The notes below the pieces were generated by a model that saw only the letters and a list, made by a program, of their open reading frames with translations, was not told the origin of the DNA and searched no databases. A stretch of DNA of 64,000 bases from ZC4RG30 sp963726085 (GTDB lineage: Bacteria; Pseudomonadota; Gammaproteobacteria; Steroidobacterales; Steroidobacteraceae): the NCBI GenBank assembly GCA_963726085.1, contig CAVSAR010000005.1:119219-183218 (forward strand). Reading direction: 5' to 3'. Each line of letters begins with the position of its first letter. Position 1 is the first letter of the stretch. The position numbers and the translations under genes were made by a program. Positions 45,208 to 54,068 of this stretch are shown here, in pieces.

Positions 45208-45717
45208 TTAAGGTTTGTGCCCCGGCTTAATGTCGCGCGCCTGCTGATAGGTCAGTTGTTCTGCAGGCGACCCAGCCTCGACATGTAGGGGCTCCAGCAA
45301 GTGCCCGACATGATCGCCCAGGTCGATCTGCTCCAGGACTGAACCTGTGAACCAGCGTGGGCAATCGGCCAGCACCGGAACGCCATCCACGTAGTGCCAA
45401 CGCACGCGCGCAAACTTGTCCACCCGGTCTCCGCTCTCCCCACCGAACACCTCGGCGATGGCCTTGTTCTCCTCATCTATTACGTGAACCGCGAACACCG
45501 CCGCGCGGCGGGCCAGTTCAAAGGTGTGGTTCTTCTTTGAGATGCAGGCCAGGAAGCGCGGTGGATGGATGCTGCACTGCGTGGCAAAGCCGACCAAGCA
45601 GCCCGCCGGTTCACCCTCCCCTGCGGTGGTCGCCACGTACACCGGGTAGTCCAGGGTTGCGACCAGCCGCGCGAACTCCTTGTTCACGTTGGGGGTCGGA
45701 TTTGCAGTACTGCTCAT
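45208..45717 (-). CDS. flavin reductase-like (FMN-binding split-barrel) protein
   Basis: 169 residues with the flavin_reduct fold pattern: LVATLDYPVYVATTAGEGEP, AGCLVGFATQCSIHPPRFLA, CISKKNHTFELARRAAVFAV and HVIDEENKAIAEVFGGESGD. Family members bind FMN and use NAD(P)H to reduce flavins or act with partner monooxygenases. No partner gene is adjacent. The ATG at 45717 begins the conserved region almost at once. Confidence 0.88.
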   Translation of the reverse strand: MSSTANPTPNVNKEFARLVATLDYPVYVATTAGEGEPAGCLVGFATQCSIHPPRFLACISKKNHTFELARRAAVFAVHVIDEENKAIAEVFGGESGDRVDKFARVRWHYVDGVPVLADCPRWFTGSVLEQIDLGDHVGHLLEPLHVEAGSPAEQLTYQQARDIKPGHKP

Positions 45718-45861
45718 TGCCCTACTTTGTCATGAGTGGGCAATCGCTGACGCTGACATGGGTGTAGGACATCGTGAAGTGCCCGGGCCATGCCGGGCCA
45801 GCTTGAAACTGATCGCTCGCCCAAATGGGCGCCAGTCCCCACCCTCCCGACCCAGCAAGCC

Positions 45862-46131
45862 TTAAGGGCCAGGCACCCAACGCGCGATCGCGCGGATCAT
45901 CGCGTCGGCTTCCTGCTCCAGCACCGCCAGCAGCACTGCCGCCGGACCTGTGGGTTGGCGCCTTCCCTGCTCCCAGTTCTCCAGCGTCTTGGAACTCACG
46001 CCCACCATGGAGGCAAACTCTTTCTGTGTGAGTCCCGCGCGCTGGCGCATGCCCTGCACACGGCCAGCCCAGTCCACCTTTATAGGGGATCTCTTGGCTC
46101 GCGCGCCCGGTACGGGAAATCGCTTGGTCAT
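45862..46131 (-). CDS. XRE-family helix-turn-helix repressor
   Basis: 89 residues from ATG 46131 (MTKRFPVPGARAKRSPIKVD). Classic Xre HTH: VQGMRQRAGLTQKEFASMVG then VSSKTLENWEQGRRQPTGPA, as in HigA/NadS-like antitoxins. No toxin gene is adjacent on either side, so it may be an orphan regulator. A palindrome 20 bases upstream of the start is the likely autoregulatory site. A truncated paralogue with the same palindrome lies at 59255-59464. Confidence 0.85.
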   Translation of the reverse strand: MTKRFPVPGARAKRSPIKVDWAGRVQGMRQRAGLTQKEFASMVGVSSKTLENWEQGRRQPTGPAAVLLAVLEQEADAMIRAIARWVPGP

Positions 46132-46150
46132 TTGCGAGAGTCTAGCGAAA

Positions 46151-46167
46151 CTCCGCCATTGGCGGAG
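46151..46167. promoter_or_regulatory. palindromic operator of the XRE repressor gene
   Basis: CTCCGCCA-T-TGGCGGAG, 8-bp arms around one base, 20 bases upstream of the XRE start. The same palindrome with a changed centre (CTCCGCC-GCT-GGCGGAG) stands at the same distance from the truncated paralogue at 59428. Confidence 0.65.
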
Positions 46168-46352
46168 CATTTGCAAACTGATCGCAAGGTGGCATTGCCT
46201 GCCCTGCCAATGCCGGACGCAGACACCAACGCGCTCGCGATCGAACATATCAGGCTGGAGAATGAGGGGACGAAGCGGCTGGCCTCATCCGACTGACCCG
46301 GTCACCCTATCTGCCGATCCTCATAGGAACCGATAAGTTCCTTTTCCGAACT

Positions 46353-46895
46353 TCAATGGTTCTTGTCACGCGCCTTCGGAATGAAGACTTCCGCTTTGTC
46401 CACAGGGTCCCAGAACACACCCTTATCGCCCTCCATGCGCAAAAACTTGATTCTTTGGAACACGTCCGCCACATTCATGAAATTGGGCTTTTCGCTCAAC
46501 GATCCCTTGAACTTCCACCCAACTGGCTTCATCAGCGCCTTCAACTGACTTCCCTTGAGCCTGCCTGCCGTGACCAGGTGAGTGTCATCACCATCCATCG
46601 GCACAGTGCCCACATCAATCCAGTCGCAGACAGTAGTTGGCCCAGTGAGCTGGTCCACCACGCAAAAGTCCGATTCCTTCGATTCGCCGGCAAACTTGAA
46701 TCCAACCATCTTGAGTCGGTCGATCATCACCACGACATGCCGCGGCTCAGTAAATCCTATTCGCGCGACCTCGCCGTCCGATACCAGCGTGCCGTTCGGA
46801 CAATCCTTCTTGAAAGCATCCCATCCACCGCGATAGTGGTCGCGGATTGACGAAATTTTGACGATCACCGAGAACGCTTCAACAAGAACTGCCAT
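46353..46895 (-). CDS. conserved protein of unknown function
   Basis: 180 residues from ATG 46895, chosen for the GGGGGAG motif upstream and because family-like sequence starts there (MAVLVEAFSVIVKISSIRDH). Further visible segments are GWDAFKKDCPNGTLVSDGEV, ARIGFTEPRHVVVMIDRLKM and VVDQLTGPTTVCDWID. It looks like a soluble alpha/beta protein with repeated ~60-residue units. I cannot assign a function; an immunity-type or uncharacterised conserved protein is possible. Confidence 0.65.
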   Translation of the reverse strand: MAVLVEAFSVIVKISSIRDHYRGGWDAFKKDCPNGTLVSDGEVARIGFTEPRHVVVMIDRLKMVGFKFAGESKESDFCVVDQLTGPTTVCDWIDVGTVPMDGDDTHLVTAGRLKGSQLKALMKPVGWKFKGSLSEKPNFMNVADVFQRIKFLRMEGDKGVFWDPVDKAEVFIPKARDKNH

Positions 46896-47048
46896 CCGCT
46901 TTGCTCCCCCACTTACCGATGCCCGTAACCACACTTACGCGCCTCGAAGATTAGCACTTTGCGCGCCAATACAAGATCTCGACGCGAACGCGGTCGTTTT
47001 CGAACACGTCAAACTGGAGAACGATGGTGAGGAAAGGTAGCCCGGTTC

Positions 47049-47340
47049 TTATAACTCGCCCGCCTCATCGCCATAGTTGAACAGGTTTTCTCCGTAGCCG
47101 GCGATGTCCTTCACCATGCTCTTCGTGTCCGGACACTCGAATACGCGCACCTGGCGCCCCGCCATAGCCTGACTCGCGTTATTGAGAAGGAACGGCAGTC
47201 CTCCCCGGCTTCGCACGATGTAGATGGAAGGCTTGCCCAAAATGAGCGCCCACCCCGCGTTCATATAGAACGCTAGAGGCGATCTTCTGCGGGTAATACA
47301 GGATGAAGTAGCGGCTGTCCTTCATTGCCTGCAGGTCGAC
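47049..47340 (-). pseudogene. remnant of a nucleotide-binding protein (nucleoside deoxyribosyltransferase/TIR-like fold)
   Basis: Two frames join to read MKDSRYFILYYPQKIASSVL YE, then AGWALILGKPSIYIVRSRGG LPFLLNNASQA. The S-x-V-x-x-E-x-G-x-A-x-x-x-G-K-P pattern is typical of the last part of nucleoside 2-deoxyribosyltransferase-like and some TIR-like proteins. The first half is missing and there is a frameshift near 47263. Family assignment is tentative. Confidence 0.4.
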
Positions 47341-47510
47341 AGTCAAGGAGCCCGACGCCGCACCACTGCGACGACGTAAGCCCTCACCTATGGGTTCGTT
47401 GCCCCGGACTTAAAATGGGTTACCCTAGCCCCCGCGCGTCTTAATAGTAGAACTTGCGGGCAGAACTGTAGTAGCGCTCTTGTGTGTCAGCAATTGGATA
47501 GCGTGGAAGT

Positions 47511-47699
47511 ATGAAAAAAACAAAGAAAGCAGCAGTGAACAATGTCTCCAAGTCTCAAGCCCAGCGCTTGCTTGAATCCGTTCGAGCCGCGCAGGTAAAC
47601 GGATCTGCCCAAAACTTCTCTCAGACCATGGGCAAACTTACGCTGCGGCGGAACGGTCGCAAGACCGCCAAAGGCGGCGTCGGGGGCGGAGCTGAGTGA
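47511..47699 (+). CDS. small basic protein, hypothetical
   Basis: 62 residues, Lys/Arg-rich (KKTKKAAVNNVSKSQAQRLL), with a short helix LLESVRAAQVNGSAQNFSQT. GGAAG lies very close to the ATG, which is not ideal spacing. An overlapping 84-codon frame on the other strand is an alternative. No homologous family is recognised. Confidence 0.35.
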   Translation: MKKTKKAAVNNVSKSQAQRLLESVRAAQVNGSAQNFSQTMGKLTLRRNGRKTAKGGVGGGAE

Positions 47700-47939
47700 G
47701 AGACGGCAAAGCAGCGGATCAACTCGCTGATACCGCCACAATCCAATCTTCGTTCATTGCGTTCATCTCGCCCGCCGGCGCAACAGCACTAAAACACCTC
47801 TTTTCCAATAAACTCAACCAGTTATGGGCACGGTGTTTCCTCGACGCGGGCCTATTCCTACATGCGGCAGGGATGCGACGGAATAGCCTCCCCATACATG
47901 GAACGGTGAGGATGAAACGTGAAATCTGGGGAGAGACCT

Positions 47940-48809
47940 ATGGGCGCCCGCTCCTTCGCTTCCGTGACGATCTCATTCGGCCTGGTGTCCATACCCGTCG
48001 ACATCTTTTCAGCCGAAGTCTCCTCCACGCGCATCTCTTTCAATCTCCTGCACGCCAAGGACGGCGCGCGGGTCAAGCAGCAGTACATCTGCGCGCTGGA
48101 CGGGGAAGTGGTGGAGCGATCGCAGATGGTCAAAGGGTACGAGTACCAGAAAGACCAGTACGTGATGTTCAAGCCGGAAGAGATCAAGGCACTGGAAGAA
48201 GCCGGTTCCAAGGCGATCAACATCACGGAGTTTGTGCCGCTGGAGACAGTGGATCCGGTCTACTTCGATCGCACGTATCTGCTGGCCCCCGGAAAGTACG
48301 GCGCCAAACCCTATGCACTGCTCAATGAAGCGATGCGCCAGACCAAGCTGTGCGCCGTTGGGCGCTGGGCGGCCAAGGGACGGGAGTACGTGGTCATGGT
48401 CCGTCCCCTGGAGACGGGTATGGCCATGCACCAGCTCTTCTTCAAAGACGAGGTTCGCCCCATCCGGGAACTGGGAATGGCGGATGCACCGCAGCTATCT
48501 GCCGGCGAACTGAAACTGGCCAAGGCGCTGATCGAGCAGACCACCGCCAAACGCTTCGACCCCAACCAGTTCCATGATGAATTTCGCGCCCGCGTGGACG
48601 CGGCCATCCAGAAGAAGATCAAGAGCGGCAAGGAAATCTCGCACTTCGAAACCCCGGAGGCCGAAGCCAGCTCGAGCAATGTCGTGGACCTCATGGAAGT
48701 CCTGCAGCGCAGCCTCAGTGGAAAAGGAGCGCCAGCCGCGGCGCGCAAGCCTCCCAAACGTGTCACGCAGGTGGCAACCAAAACCAGGGCCAAACAGCGA
48801 GGGGCCTGA
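47940..48809 (+). CDS. ku: Ku protein, bacterial non-homologous end-joining
   Basis: 289 residues from ATG 47940 with GGGGAGAG upstream; the GTG at 47919 would add seven residues. The bacterial Ku core is clear: ARSFASVTISFGLVSIPVDI, FNLLHAKDGARVKQQYICAL, EVVERSQMVKGYEYQKDQYV, DPVYFDRTYLLAPGKYGAKP and GREYVVMVRPLETGMAMHQL. The basic C-terminal extension (ARKPPKRVTQVATKTRAKQR) fits DNA binding and LigD recruitment. LigD is not in the window. It is followed immediately by a MerR-TPR gene. Confidence 0.95.
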   Translation: MGARSFASVTISFGLVSIPVDIFSAEVSSTRISFNLLHAKDGARVKQQYICALDGEVVERSQMVKGYEYQKDQYVMFKPEEIKALEEAGSKAINITEFVPLETVDPVYFDRTYLLAPGKYGAKPYALLNEAMRQTKLCAVGRWAAKGREYVVMVRPLETGMAMHQLFFKDEVRPIRELGMADAPQLSAGELKLAKALIEQTTAKRFDPNQFHDEFRARVDAAIQKKIKSGKEISHFETPEAEASSSNVVDLMEVLQRSLSGKGAPAAARKPPKRVTQVATKTRAKQRGA

Positions 48810-48810
48810 G

Positions 48811-49638
48811 GTGCAAGCATTCGGGTCGACCGAAGTCTCGCGCCTGACGGCTATTCCCCTGCATTCGCTGCGGGCCATGGTCAGGGGGCGGTTGGTGGCC
48901 CCGAAAAAAGGTCCGCGCGGCACGCTGCGATTCTCGTTCAATGACCTGGTGCTGCTGCGCACGGCACGCGCCTTGATTGCCGCTGGCATCTCGCAACGTC
49001 GCGTGGGCGAAGCTCTGCGCTCCCTGCGCGAACAGCTGCCGGAGGATCTGCCGCCGCGCGGGCTGTCCGTCACGGCGACCGGCGGACGCGTGGTGGTCAA
49101 CGAAGCCGGGGAAAAGCGGGACGCGGTTTCCGGTCAGCTGCTGCTGGCCTTTGAAGTACGCATCGAGGGCGCGCGGGTTGAACTTATCGACACTGTACCC
49201 CAAGACCCCGTGACGGAAGCCCAGGACACCGAGTGTGAAAACGCCTTCGCCGCCGCGCTGCAACTGGAAGACATGGATGTCGACGCGGCGATCGAAAGCT
49301 ACAGGGCCTGTGTAGCCAGACATTCTCATGACGGGGCGCGCGCGAATCTTGGCCGGCTGCTGCACCTGCAGGGGCGCATCAGCGAAGCGCTTGAGATCTA
49401 TCTGCAGGCGGATCCGTCCAACATCGATGTGCTCTACAACCAGGCGGTAGCGCTGGAAGACTTGGGTCAAACCAGCGCCGCCATTGCCACGTACCTGCGA
49501 GTGCTCGACATCGCCGACGACTACACGGATGCCCACCACAATGTGGCGCGGCTGTTACAGCAGGTGGGCAAGGGTCGACAAGCCCTTCGTCACTGGAACG
49601 CGTATCGCAAACTGACGCGGCCATCGGACGCCGGTTAA
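48811..49638 (+). CDS. MerR-type HTH plus TPR protein, co-transcribed with Ku
   Basis: 275 residues from GTG 48811, one base after the Ku stop, with GAGGGG upstream. N-terminal MerR-like DNA-binding domain (VSRLTAIPLHSLRAMVRGRL, GTLRFSFNDLVLLRTARALI, ISQRRVGEALRSLREQL). A linker follows, then three or so TPR units from about residue 140 (ALQLEDMDVDAAIESYRACV, ARANLGRLLHLQGRISEALE, VLYNQAVALEDLGQTSAAIA). The tight coupling suggests a regulator or scaffold for the Ku system. No effector domain is visible. Confidence 0.85.
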   Translation: MQAFGSTEVSRLTAIPLHSLRAMVRGRLVAPKKGPRGTLRFSFNDLVLLRTARALIAAGISQRRVGEALRSLREQLPEDLPPRGLSVTATGGRVVVNEAGEKRDAVSGQLLLAFEVRIEGARVELIDTVPQDPVTEAQDTECENAFAAALQLEDMDVDAAIESYRACVARHSHDGARANLGRLLHLQGRISEALEIYLQADPSNIDVLYNQAVALEDLGQTSAAIATYLRVLDIADDYTDAHHNVARLLQQVGKGRQALRHWNAYRKLTRPSDAG

Positions 49639-49845
49639 CTCTGCCCGCCTTCTCCCGGACGGCTACCCGCCGATCCTGCTTGCCCCCGCAAAAGATCTCG
49701 AGCCTCAGTGTTGACTTGGCTGTGGTCAGCTCAGGATTCGACAGCTCAGCGCGCTCCCACGGACTCAACAAGGGCACCAGACTTCTTGAGTTCCGGCCTC
49801 CAGACAGCGTATTGTCCCTCGCATTGGTCAAGGAGGACCCGCCCC

Positions 49846-50439
49846 ATGCCGAACGACACGAAGTCTCCTGCGGTTCCGCTGCATTCCTACATCCATCGCA
49901 TTCCGACCAGCGCCACCTTGCACGACATCAATCTTCCCGAGCGCATCCACGAGCAACTGGCGGAAATCACCACTCGCCTGGGTCGCTCCAGCCGCCCTGG
50001 AAATTCCTCTCCAGATCTGGAGACCGACACCAGCGGAACCACCGCTCTGTTTATCGGTGCCACGGGCACAGGCAAGGCAATTGCCGCCCAACTCCTCGCC
50101 AAAAGTCTTGGGGTCGATCTCATGCGCATCGATCTGGCCGAAATGGTCAGCAAGTACATCGGTGAGACGGAGAAGAACATCGACCGTGTCTTCAAGGACG
50201 CCGGCGCCACTCATGCGGTGCTGCTGTTGGACGAGGCCGACGCGCTCCTGGGCAAGCGCTCGGAAGTGAAAGACGCGCATGACCGCTACGCCAACCTCGA
50301 CGTCGGCTATCTCCTGCAGCGCATCGAAGCGCACAACGGGCTGGTGATCCTGACCACCAACCGCCGACAGAACATCGATCCGGCGTTCCTGCGGCGTCTG
50401 CGTTACGTGATCGATTTCGGCCCGGTCGAACCGCCCTAG
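49846..50439 (+). CDS. stand-alone AAA+ ATPase module
   Basis: 197 residues from ATG 49846 with AAGGAGGA upstream. A single AAA domain: Walker A at 71-78 reads GATGTGKA, with Ala where Thr/Ser normally coordinates Mg. Walker B LLLDEAD lies at 126-132, sensor-1 Asn172 in TTNRRQNID, and arginine fingers at 183-184 (FLRRLRYVIDF). It resembles the C-terminal ATPase domain of contractile-injection-type AAA proteins but lacks their N-terminal part. The Ala substitution could slow or abolish hydrolysis. No partner gene is evident. Confidence 0.85.
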   Translation: MPNDTKSPAVPLHSYIHRIPTSATLHDINLPERIHEQLAEITTRLGRSSRPGNSSPDLETDTSGTTALFIGATGTGKAIAAQLLAKSLGVDLMRIDLAEMVSKYIGETEKNIDRVFKDAGATHAVLLLDEADALLGKRSEVKDAHDRYANLDVGYLLQRIEAHNGLVILTTNRRQNIDPAFLRRLRYVIDFGPVEPP

Positions 50440-50471
50440 CCTCCCGAACTCCTTCTGGAGGGCCTCATCCC

Positions 50472-51392
50472 TTACTTCGCGCCCGCCCTGCGTTCGAAGT
50501 CCTCGCGGGTCAGTGATCGGTTGATGCCAAATGCGGCACTGGCGCCTTCCGCGGCGGCGACAATGGACAACTGAACATTGCGCAGCAGGTTGCCGGCCAC
50601 GTACACACCCGGCACCGTACTGACCTCGTACTTTCCGCAGCGCACACCCCCGTGTCGATTGAACTGGCAGCCCAGCTGCTGCGTGAGGGTGGATTGGCCG
50701 CGACTGGGTGTATTGAAGAACAGGGCATCGCGCTTCAGGTTCGGACCTCTGGCAAACTGAATATGGGAAAGGTGTCCGCCAGCGGATTTCACTGCCACCA
50801 TTTTCTCTTCAATCACTCGCACCCCATTGTTTTGCAAATCAGCCCGCTCCTGTTTGCCGAACCTCGCAGCCCCATCGGTGCAAAGGACAATGTCGCGGGT
50901 CCAGGCGGTCAATGCGCGCGCCATTTCCACGCCTCTTGCGCCCTTGCCGTAGACGGCGACGGGTCGATTGCGAAACTCCCAGCCATCACAATAGGGACAC
51001 TGGAACACGCTGCTGCCAAAGGCTTCAGCCATTCCCTCGATGGGTGGCAACTGGTCCATCAGGCCGGTGGCAATCAGCAGTTTGCGGGTGCTGACGCGCT
51101 TGGGTCCCACCTGCACGGAAAATCCACTCTTGGTCCGATACGCGCGCTCAACCTCGCAGGTTTGCACCTGGACATCCGGATAACGTTTCAATTCCTTGAT
51201 GCCCAGGCGATGAAATTCCCGCGGATGGATGCCATCGCGCGTGAGGTAACCGTGCATGGCCCTTGAGGCCCAGCTGCGAGGCGTGCCTCGGTCGCACACC
51301 AGCACCTTGCGACAACAACGACCCAGAACCAGCGCGGCACTCAAACCCGCCGGTCCGGCCCCCACGATCACTACATCCCAGGCTGGCTTCAT
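50472..51392 (-). CDS. thioredoxin-reductase-like FAD/NAD(P)H oxidoreductase
   Basis: 306 residues from ATG 51392 (AGGAGGA upstream). FAD-binding VVIVGAGPAGLSAALVLGR at 8-26, redox-active pair Cys132-Pro-Tyr-Cys135 in FQCPYCDGWEFRN, second dinucleotide motif near 146-155 (PVAVYGKGARGVEMA), and the C-terminal FAD motif VPGVYVAGNLLRNVQLSIVA. It fits the thioredoxin-reductase-related family that lacks a paired thioredoxin gene; substrate unknown. Confidence 0.9.
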   Translation of the reverse strand: MKPAWDVVIVGAGPAGLSAALVLGRCCRKVLVCDRGTPRSWASRAMHGYLTRDGIHPREFHRLGIKELKRYPDVQVQTCEVERAYRTKSGFSVQVGPKRVSTRKLLIATGLMDQLPPIEGMAEAFGSSVFQCPYCDGWEFRNRPVAVYGKGARGVEMARALTAWTRDIVLCTDGAARFGKQERADLQNNGVRVIEEKMVAVKSAGGHLSHIQFARGPNLKRDALFFNTPSRGQSTLTQQLGCQFNRHGGVRCGKYEVSTVPGVYVAGNLLRNVQLSIVAAAEGASAAFGINRSLTREDFERRAGAK

Positions 51393-51475
51393 TGAGATCC
51401 TCCTGGCCAGCAGTATGGCTGGAGACCCACCCGCCCGGACAGTGGCAGGGAGGCTTGTAAGAACTGACACACTGG

Positions 51476-53206
51476 TCAGCTGGTTGCCGCTGAATCCGCC
51501 CATGCGACCTTGCACACGGCCGCCGGAATGTCGTGCCGCTTGAAGAACTGCATCCAGCGGCGCTGGTTGTATTGCAGCCTGTCACCCGGTGCCTTGACCT
51601 CGAACAGCCGATAACGCCGCTGCCCCGGCCAGAACTGCACCAGGTCCGGAAGTCCGCTGCAGTTGTTCCCAAGATCCGCGAGCACCCGTTCAAACACCAG
51701 TTTCAGGTGCGCAGGCGGAATGCACTTGAGCGCGAGTGCCAGTATTTCAGGCTTGAGCTTTCCCCATCTCACAAACACCGAGTGGAGGCCCGCCTTGTCG
51801 TGGTAGTTGCGCCAGATCACTTCCTCGTGCTCATTTCTATCCAGCAACCCGAATAGCGTTTCAAATTGCGTCGCGCGACGAACCTTGAACCCAGGCGTGT
51901 ACAGATCCGCCGGGCCGGTTTGGAATGGATTGAAGAATGCCCCCGGCAAGGGCCCGAAGATCGCCTCCCAGCACAGCAAGCCGAACAGGGACGGGAACAG
52001 GCTGTTCTCCACGTAGAACGCTTCGCCCCCTGGGGTCGACAGCTGCGCAGCAACGTAGCGCTCGACCCGCTCACTGCCGGCCAACTTCGGCAGCCTTAGC
52101 TGAATAACCTCCACCCCCGGCCGCTTCGCTGTCTCGACCTTTTCTCCCAGACGCCGGTTCAAGCGAGCGACAATTCGCCCAATCTCCTCGCGCTGTGCCT
52201 CGCTGCAGGTCAGATGCAATGCGAGCCACGCTTCTTCGCGGGCTTCGGCGTGCCGCCCCGTGCGCTCGATCAAGCGGGCAGCCCTGATATGGCCCTCGAC
52301 AGTCCCACATCGGTACGCCTGCAAGGCAAGCTCATGGCTGCCTTCCTCCTCCAGCGTTTCACCCAGACGAATCTGCAACTCGCCGAAGCGTGCCTCCAGC
52401 CACTGCGGGACGCTTTGTGGGCAATACGATTGCTCGACAATCGACGCTGCGGCCTCGCCACCGCGCAGCCGCGCACGACATTCCTGCAGACGGTAGAAAT
52501 GTTCGATCTCCTCCCTGCTGCCAAAGGCGCAGGAACCCGCATCAAACGGGACCCGTTCGTAGCGCTTGATGTTCAGATCCGAGAGCACGAACTCGTCCCA
52601 GCCCTGCCGGTCATTGCCGAAATACAGCCATTGGAGACGTTTCGCTACCGGTGCAATGACCAGGTGCACTGCGGTGTTCGCCAGGGCCGCATTCCACTGC
52701 GACAGCGCCCTCGCAGCAGGCTCTGGGTGCAGCAGCGCCAACTGCGCGCCCTCCTCAGATCCTCGTCGCGCGAAACTGCCGAAAGTCCGCCGCCACTCCT
52801 CACGGCGAAGAATTCGATGCAACTGCTCCAGCGTCAGCACCGGATCGGAATCGAGCCAGCCGCTGTCCACCAGGCTGTCGATAGCGGCTTGCAGATCTGC
52901 TACTTCATCGTATTGCAATGTAGCGCGACGAAAGTACGCGCCCTTGCGCATCAGCATCCGCGTCAGCAGACACTGGCTGGGCTCGGGGAGCTGCGCGAAC
53001 TGATGCAGGAAAGTCCATTCTGCATCGCTCAACAGTCTGGCATATCGACCACTTAAGTCTTCGAGCGCGGCGTGGAAGTTATGCAAATAGAAAAGCGCTG
53101 GCAACCTGCGCGGCCTGACAATTGGCAAGGACGCCAGCGACATGGCCGGTCGCGGCTCGGAGGTCAAGCGGGCCGGCATCCCGTCCATCGACAAAGGCAG
53201 CTGCAT
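51476..53206 (-). CDS. FAN1-like structure-specific nuclease (VRR-NUC)
   Basis: About 576 residues from ATG 53206; ATGs at 53179 and 53143 are also possible. The N-terminal half has the FAN1 pattern LLTRMLMRKGAYFRRATLQY and LHRILRREEWRRTFGSF. The middle is helical and TPR-like (HELALQAYRCGTVEGHIRAA). The C-terminal VRR-NUC domain shows the PD-(D/E)XK residues: GLPDLVQFWPG, then LFEVKAPGDRLQYNQRRWMQ. FAN1 enzymes cleave 5' flaps and help unhook interstrand crosslinks. It is the third gene of a unit led by a LexA box, so SOS induction is expected. Confidence 0.9.
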   Translation of the reverse strand: MQLPLSMDGMPARLTSEPRPAMSLASLPIVRPRRLPALFYLHNFHAALEDLSGRYARLLSDAEWTFLHQFAQLPEPSQCLLTRMLMRKGAYFRRATLQYDEVADLQAAIDSLVDSGWLDSDPVLTLEQLHRILRREEWRRTFGSFARRGSEEGAQLALLHPEPAARALSQWNAALANTAVHLVIAPVAKRLQWLYFGNDRQGWDEFVLSDLNIKRYERVPFDAGSCAFGSREEIEHFYRLQECRARLRGGEAAASIVEQSYCPQSVPQWLEARFGELQIRLGETLEEEGSHELALQAYRCGTVEGHIRAARLIERTGRHAEAREEAWLALHLTCSEAQREEIGRIVARLNRRLGEKVETAKRPGVEVIQLRLPKLAGSERVERYVAAQLSTPGGEAFYVENSLFPSLFGLLCWEAIFGPLPGAFFNPFQTGPADLYTPGFKVRRATQFETLFGLLDRNEHEEVIWRNYHDKAGLHSVFVRWGKLKPEILALALKCIPPAHLKLVFERVLADLGNNCSGLPDLVQFWPGQRRYRLFEVKAPGDRLQYNQRRWMQFFKRHDIPAAVCKVAWADSAATS

Positions 53207-53237
53207 ACCCAAAGACGGCGCTAGCGCGCGCGAGCTT

Positions 53238-53693
53238 TCATAGCCCACGCAGCGCTGCGGCCCTCTCGGGCGACCGCGACTTGCGGTGGAATAGATCCGT
53301 TTCCCCATTGAGTAACGGGATCTGATGTCTTAAGTATTCGCGAATGTGCCTGCCCTCTTCCTGGCGAGCCTCTATCACGCTCGTCCACGCTACCAGCATC
53401 ATGATGGGCAGCCGCTGCTCATCGGCGTACAACGCCCTGATCCAGCCATAGAGCGGCCGCAGTTGCGGAGACTTGACCCACCAGGGCAATTCATCCGGCA
53501 GCCACAGCCTTGCTTCTGTCATGTGCTGCAAGTACCGGGTGCGCGGCGATCGCGTCTGGCCGATGTACCTTACAAGCTCAAGGTCGCGCGGATCGGCCAA
53601 TGCATAGATGGCTGCTGCGTTGGGCGTGGCATCGGATACATCCAGGATATGGGCAGCACATCGAGAACGAATGCTTCTGCCGAGCCCGTTCAC
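53238..53693 (-). CDS. GIY-YIG-like nuclease domain protein
   Basis: 151 residues from GTG 53693, whose GTGA overlaps the stop of the preceding gene. GIY-YIG core near residues 27-55: AAIYALADPRDLELVRYIGQ followed by TRSPRTRYLQHM, with Tyr, Arg and His in expected places. The remainder is helical and Arg-rich (EEGRHIREYLRHQIPLLNGE). It is probably DNA-acting, given its place between a LexA-controlled first gene and a FAN1 nuclease. An in-frame upstream start at 53837 would overlap the previous gene heavily and is less likely. Confidence 0.75.
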   Translation of the reverse strand: MNGLGRSIRSRCAAHILDVSDATPNAAAIYALADPRDLELVRYIGQTRSPRTRYLQHMTEARLWLPDELPWWVKSPQLRPLYGWIRALYADEQRLPIMMLVAWTSVIEARQEEGRHIREYLRHQIPLLNGETDLFHRKSRSPERAAALRGL

Positions 53694-54028
53694 CCACAGG
53701 TTTCGCACAGCAAAGGTCCGTACAGTGCGGCGTGCGCCTTGTGCCACTGTGAAGGCAGGGGCTTGGTGGCGCCGAACATCAGGAACGCCTTGGCTCGAAG
53801 AGCGGCCTGGCTCTCCTCTCCCAGTTGCGGTTCCCATGCATCTGCCTCACGCGGATTGTCCCTGCACTGTTCCTCGTAGCGCTGCAGCACGCGTAGCGCC
53901 TCCGTGAACTGCGCTAACGTGTGGCGGCCACCAATACCGCGATGCTCCAGCACGGTCTGAATAAACACGGTCTCAAACCCGGTGAGCGGCGGCGAAGGAA
54001 CTTCGTAACTGGCGAGGGATGGCGACAT
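53690..54028 (-). CDS. SOS-controlled small protein of unknown function
   Basis: 112 residues from ATG 54028 (AAGGGTG upstream). Helical and soluble (FETVFIQTVLEHRGIGGRHT, LAQFTEALRVLQRYEEQCRD), ending LPSQWHKAHAALYGPLLCET CG with two Cys that might bind metal. First gene of the unit and only 41 bases from the LexA box. I do not recognise a family; it may be a partner of the nuclease genes. Confidence 0.7.
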   Translation of the reverse strand: MSPSLASYEVPSPPLTGFETVFIQTVLEHRGIGGRHTLAQFTEALRVLQRYEEQCRDNPREADAWEPQLGEESQAALRAKAFLMFGATKPLPSQWHKAHAALYGPLLCETCG

Positions 54029-54068
54029 TTGGGCACCCTTGAGCAGTGGACTTGACCTGCGGGATGAA

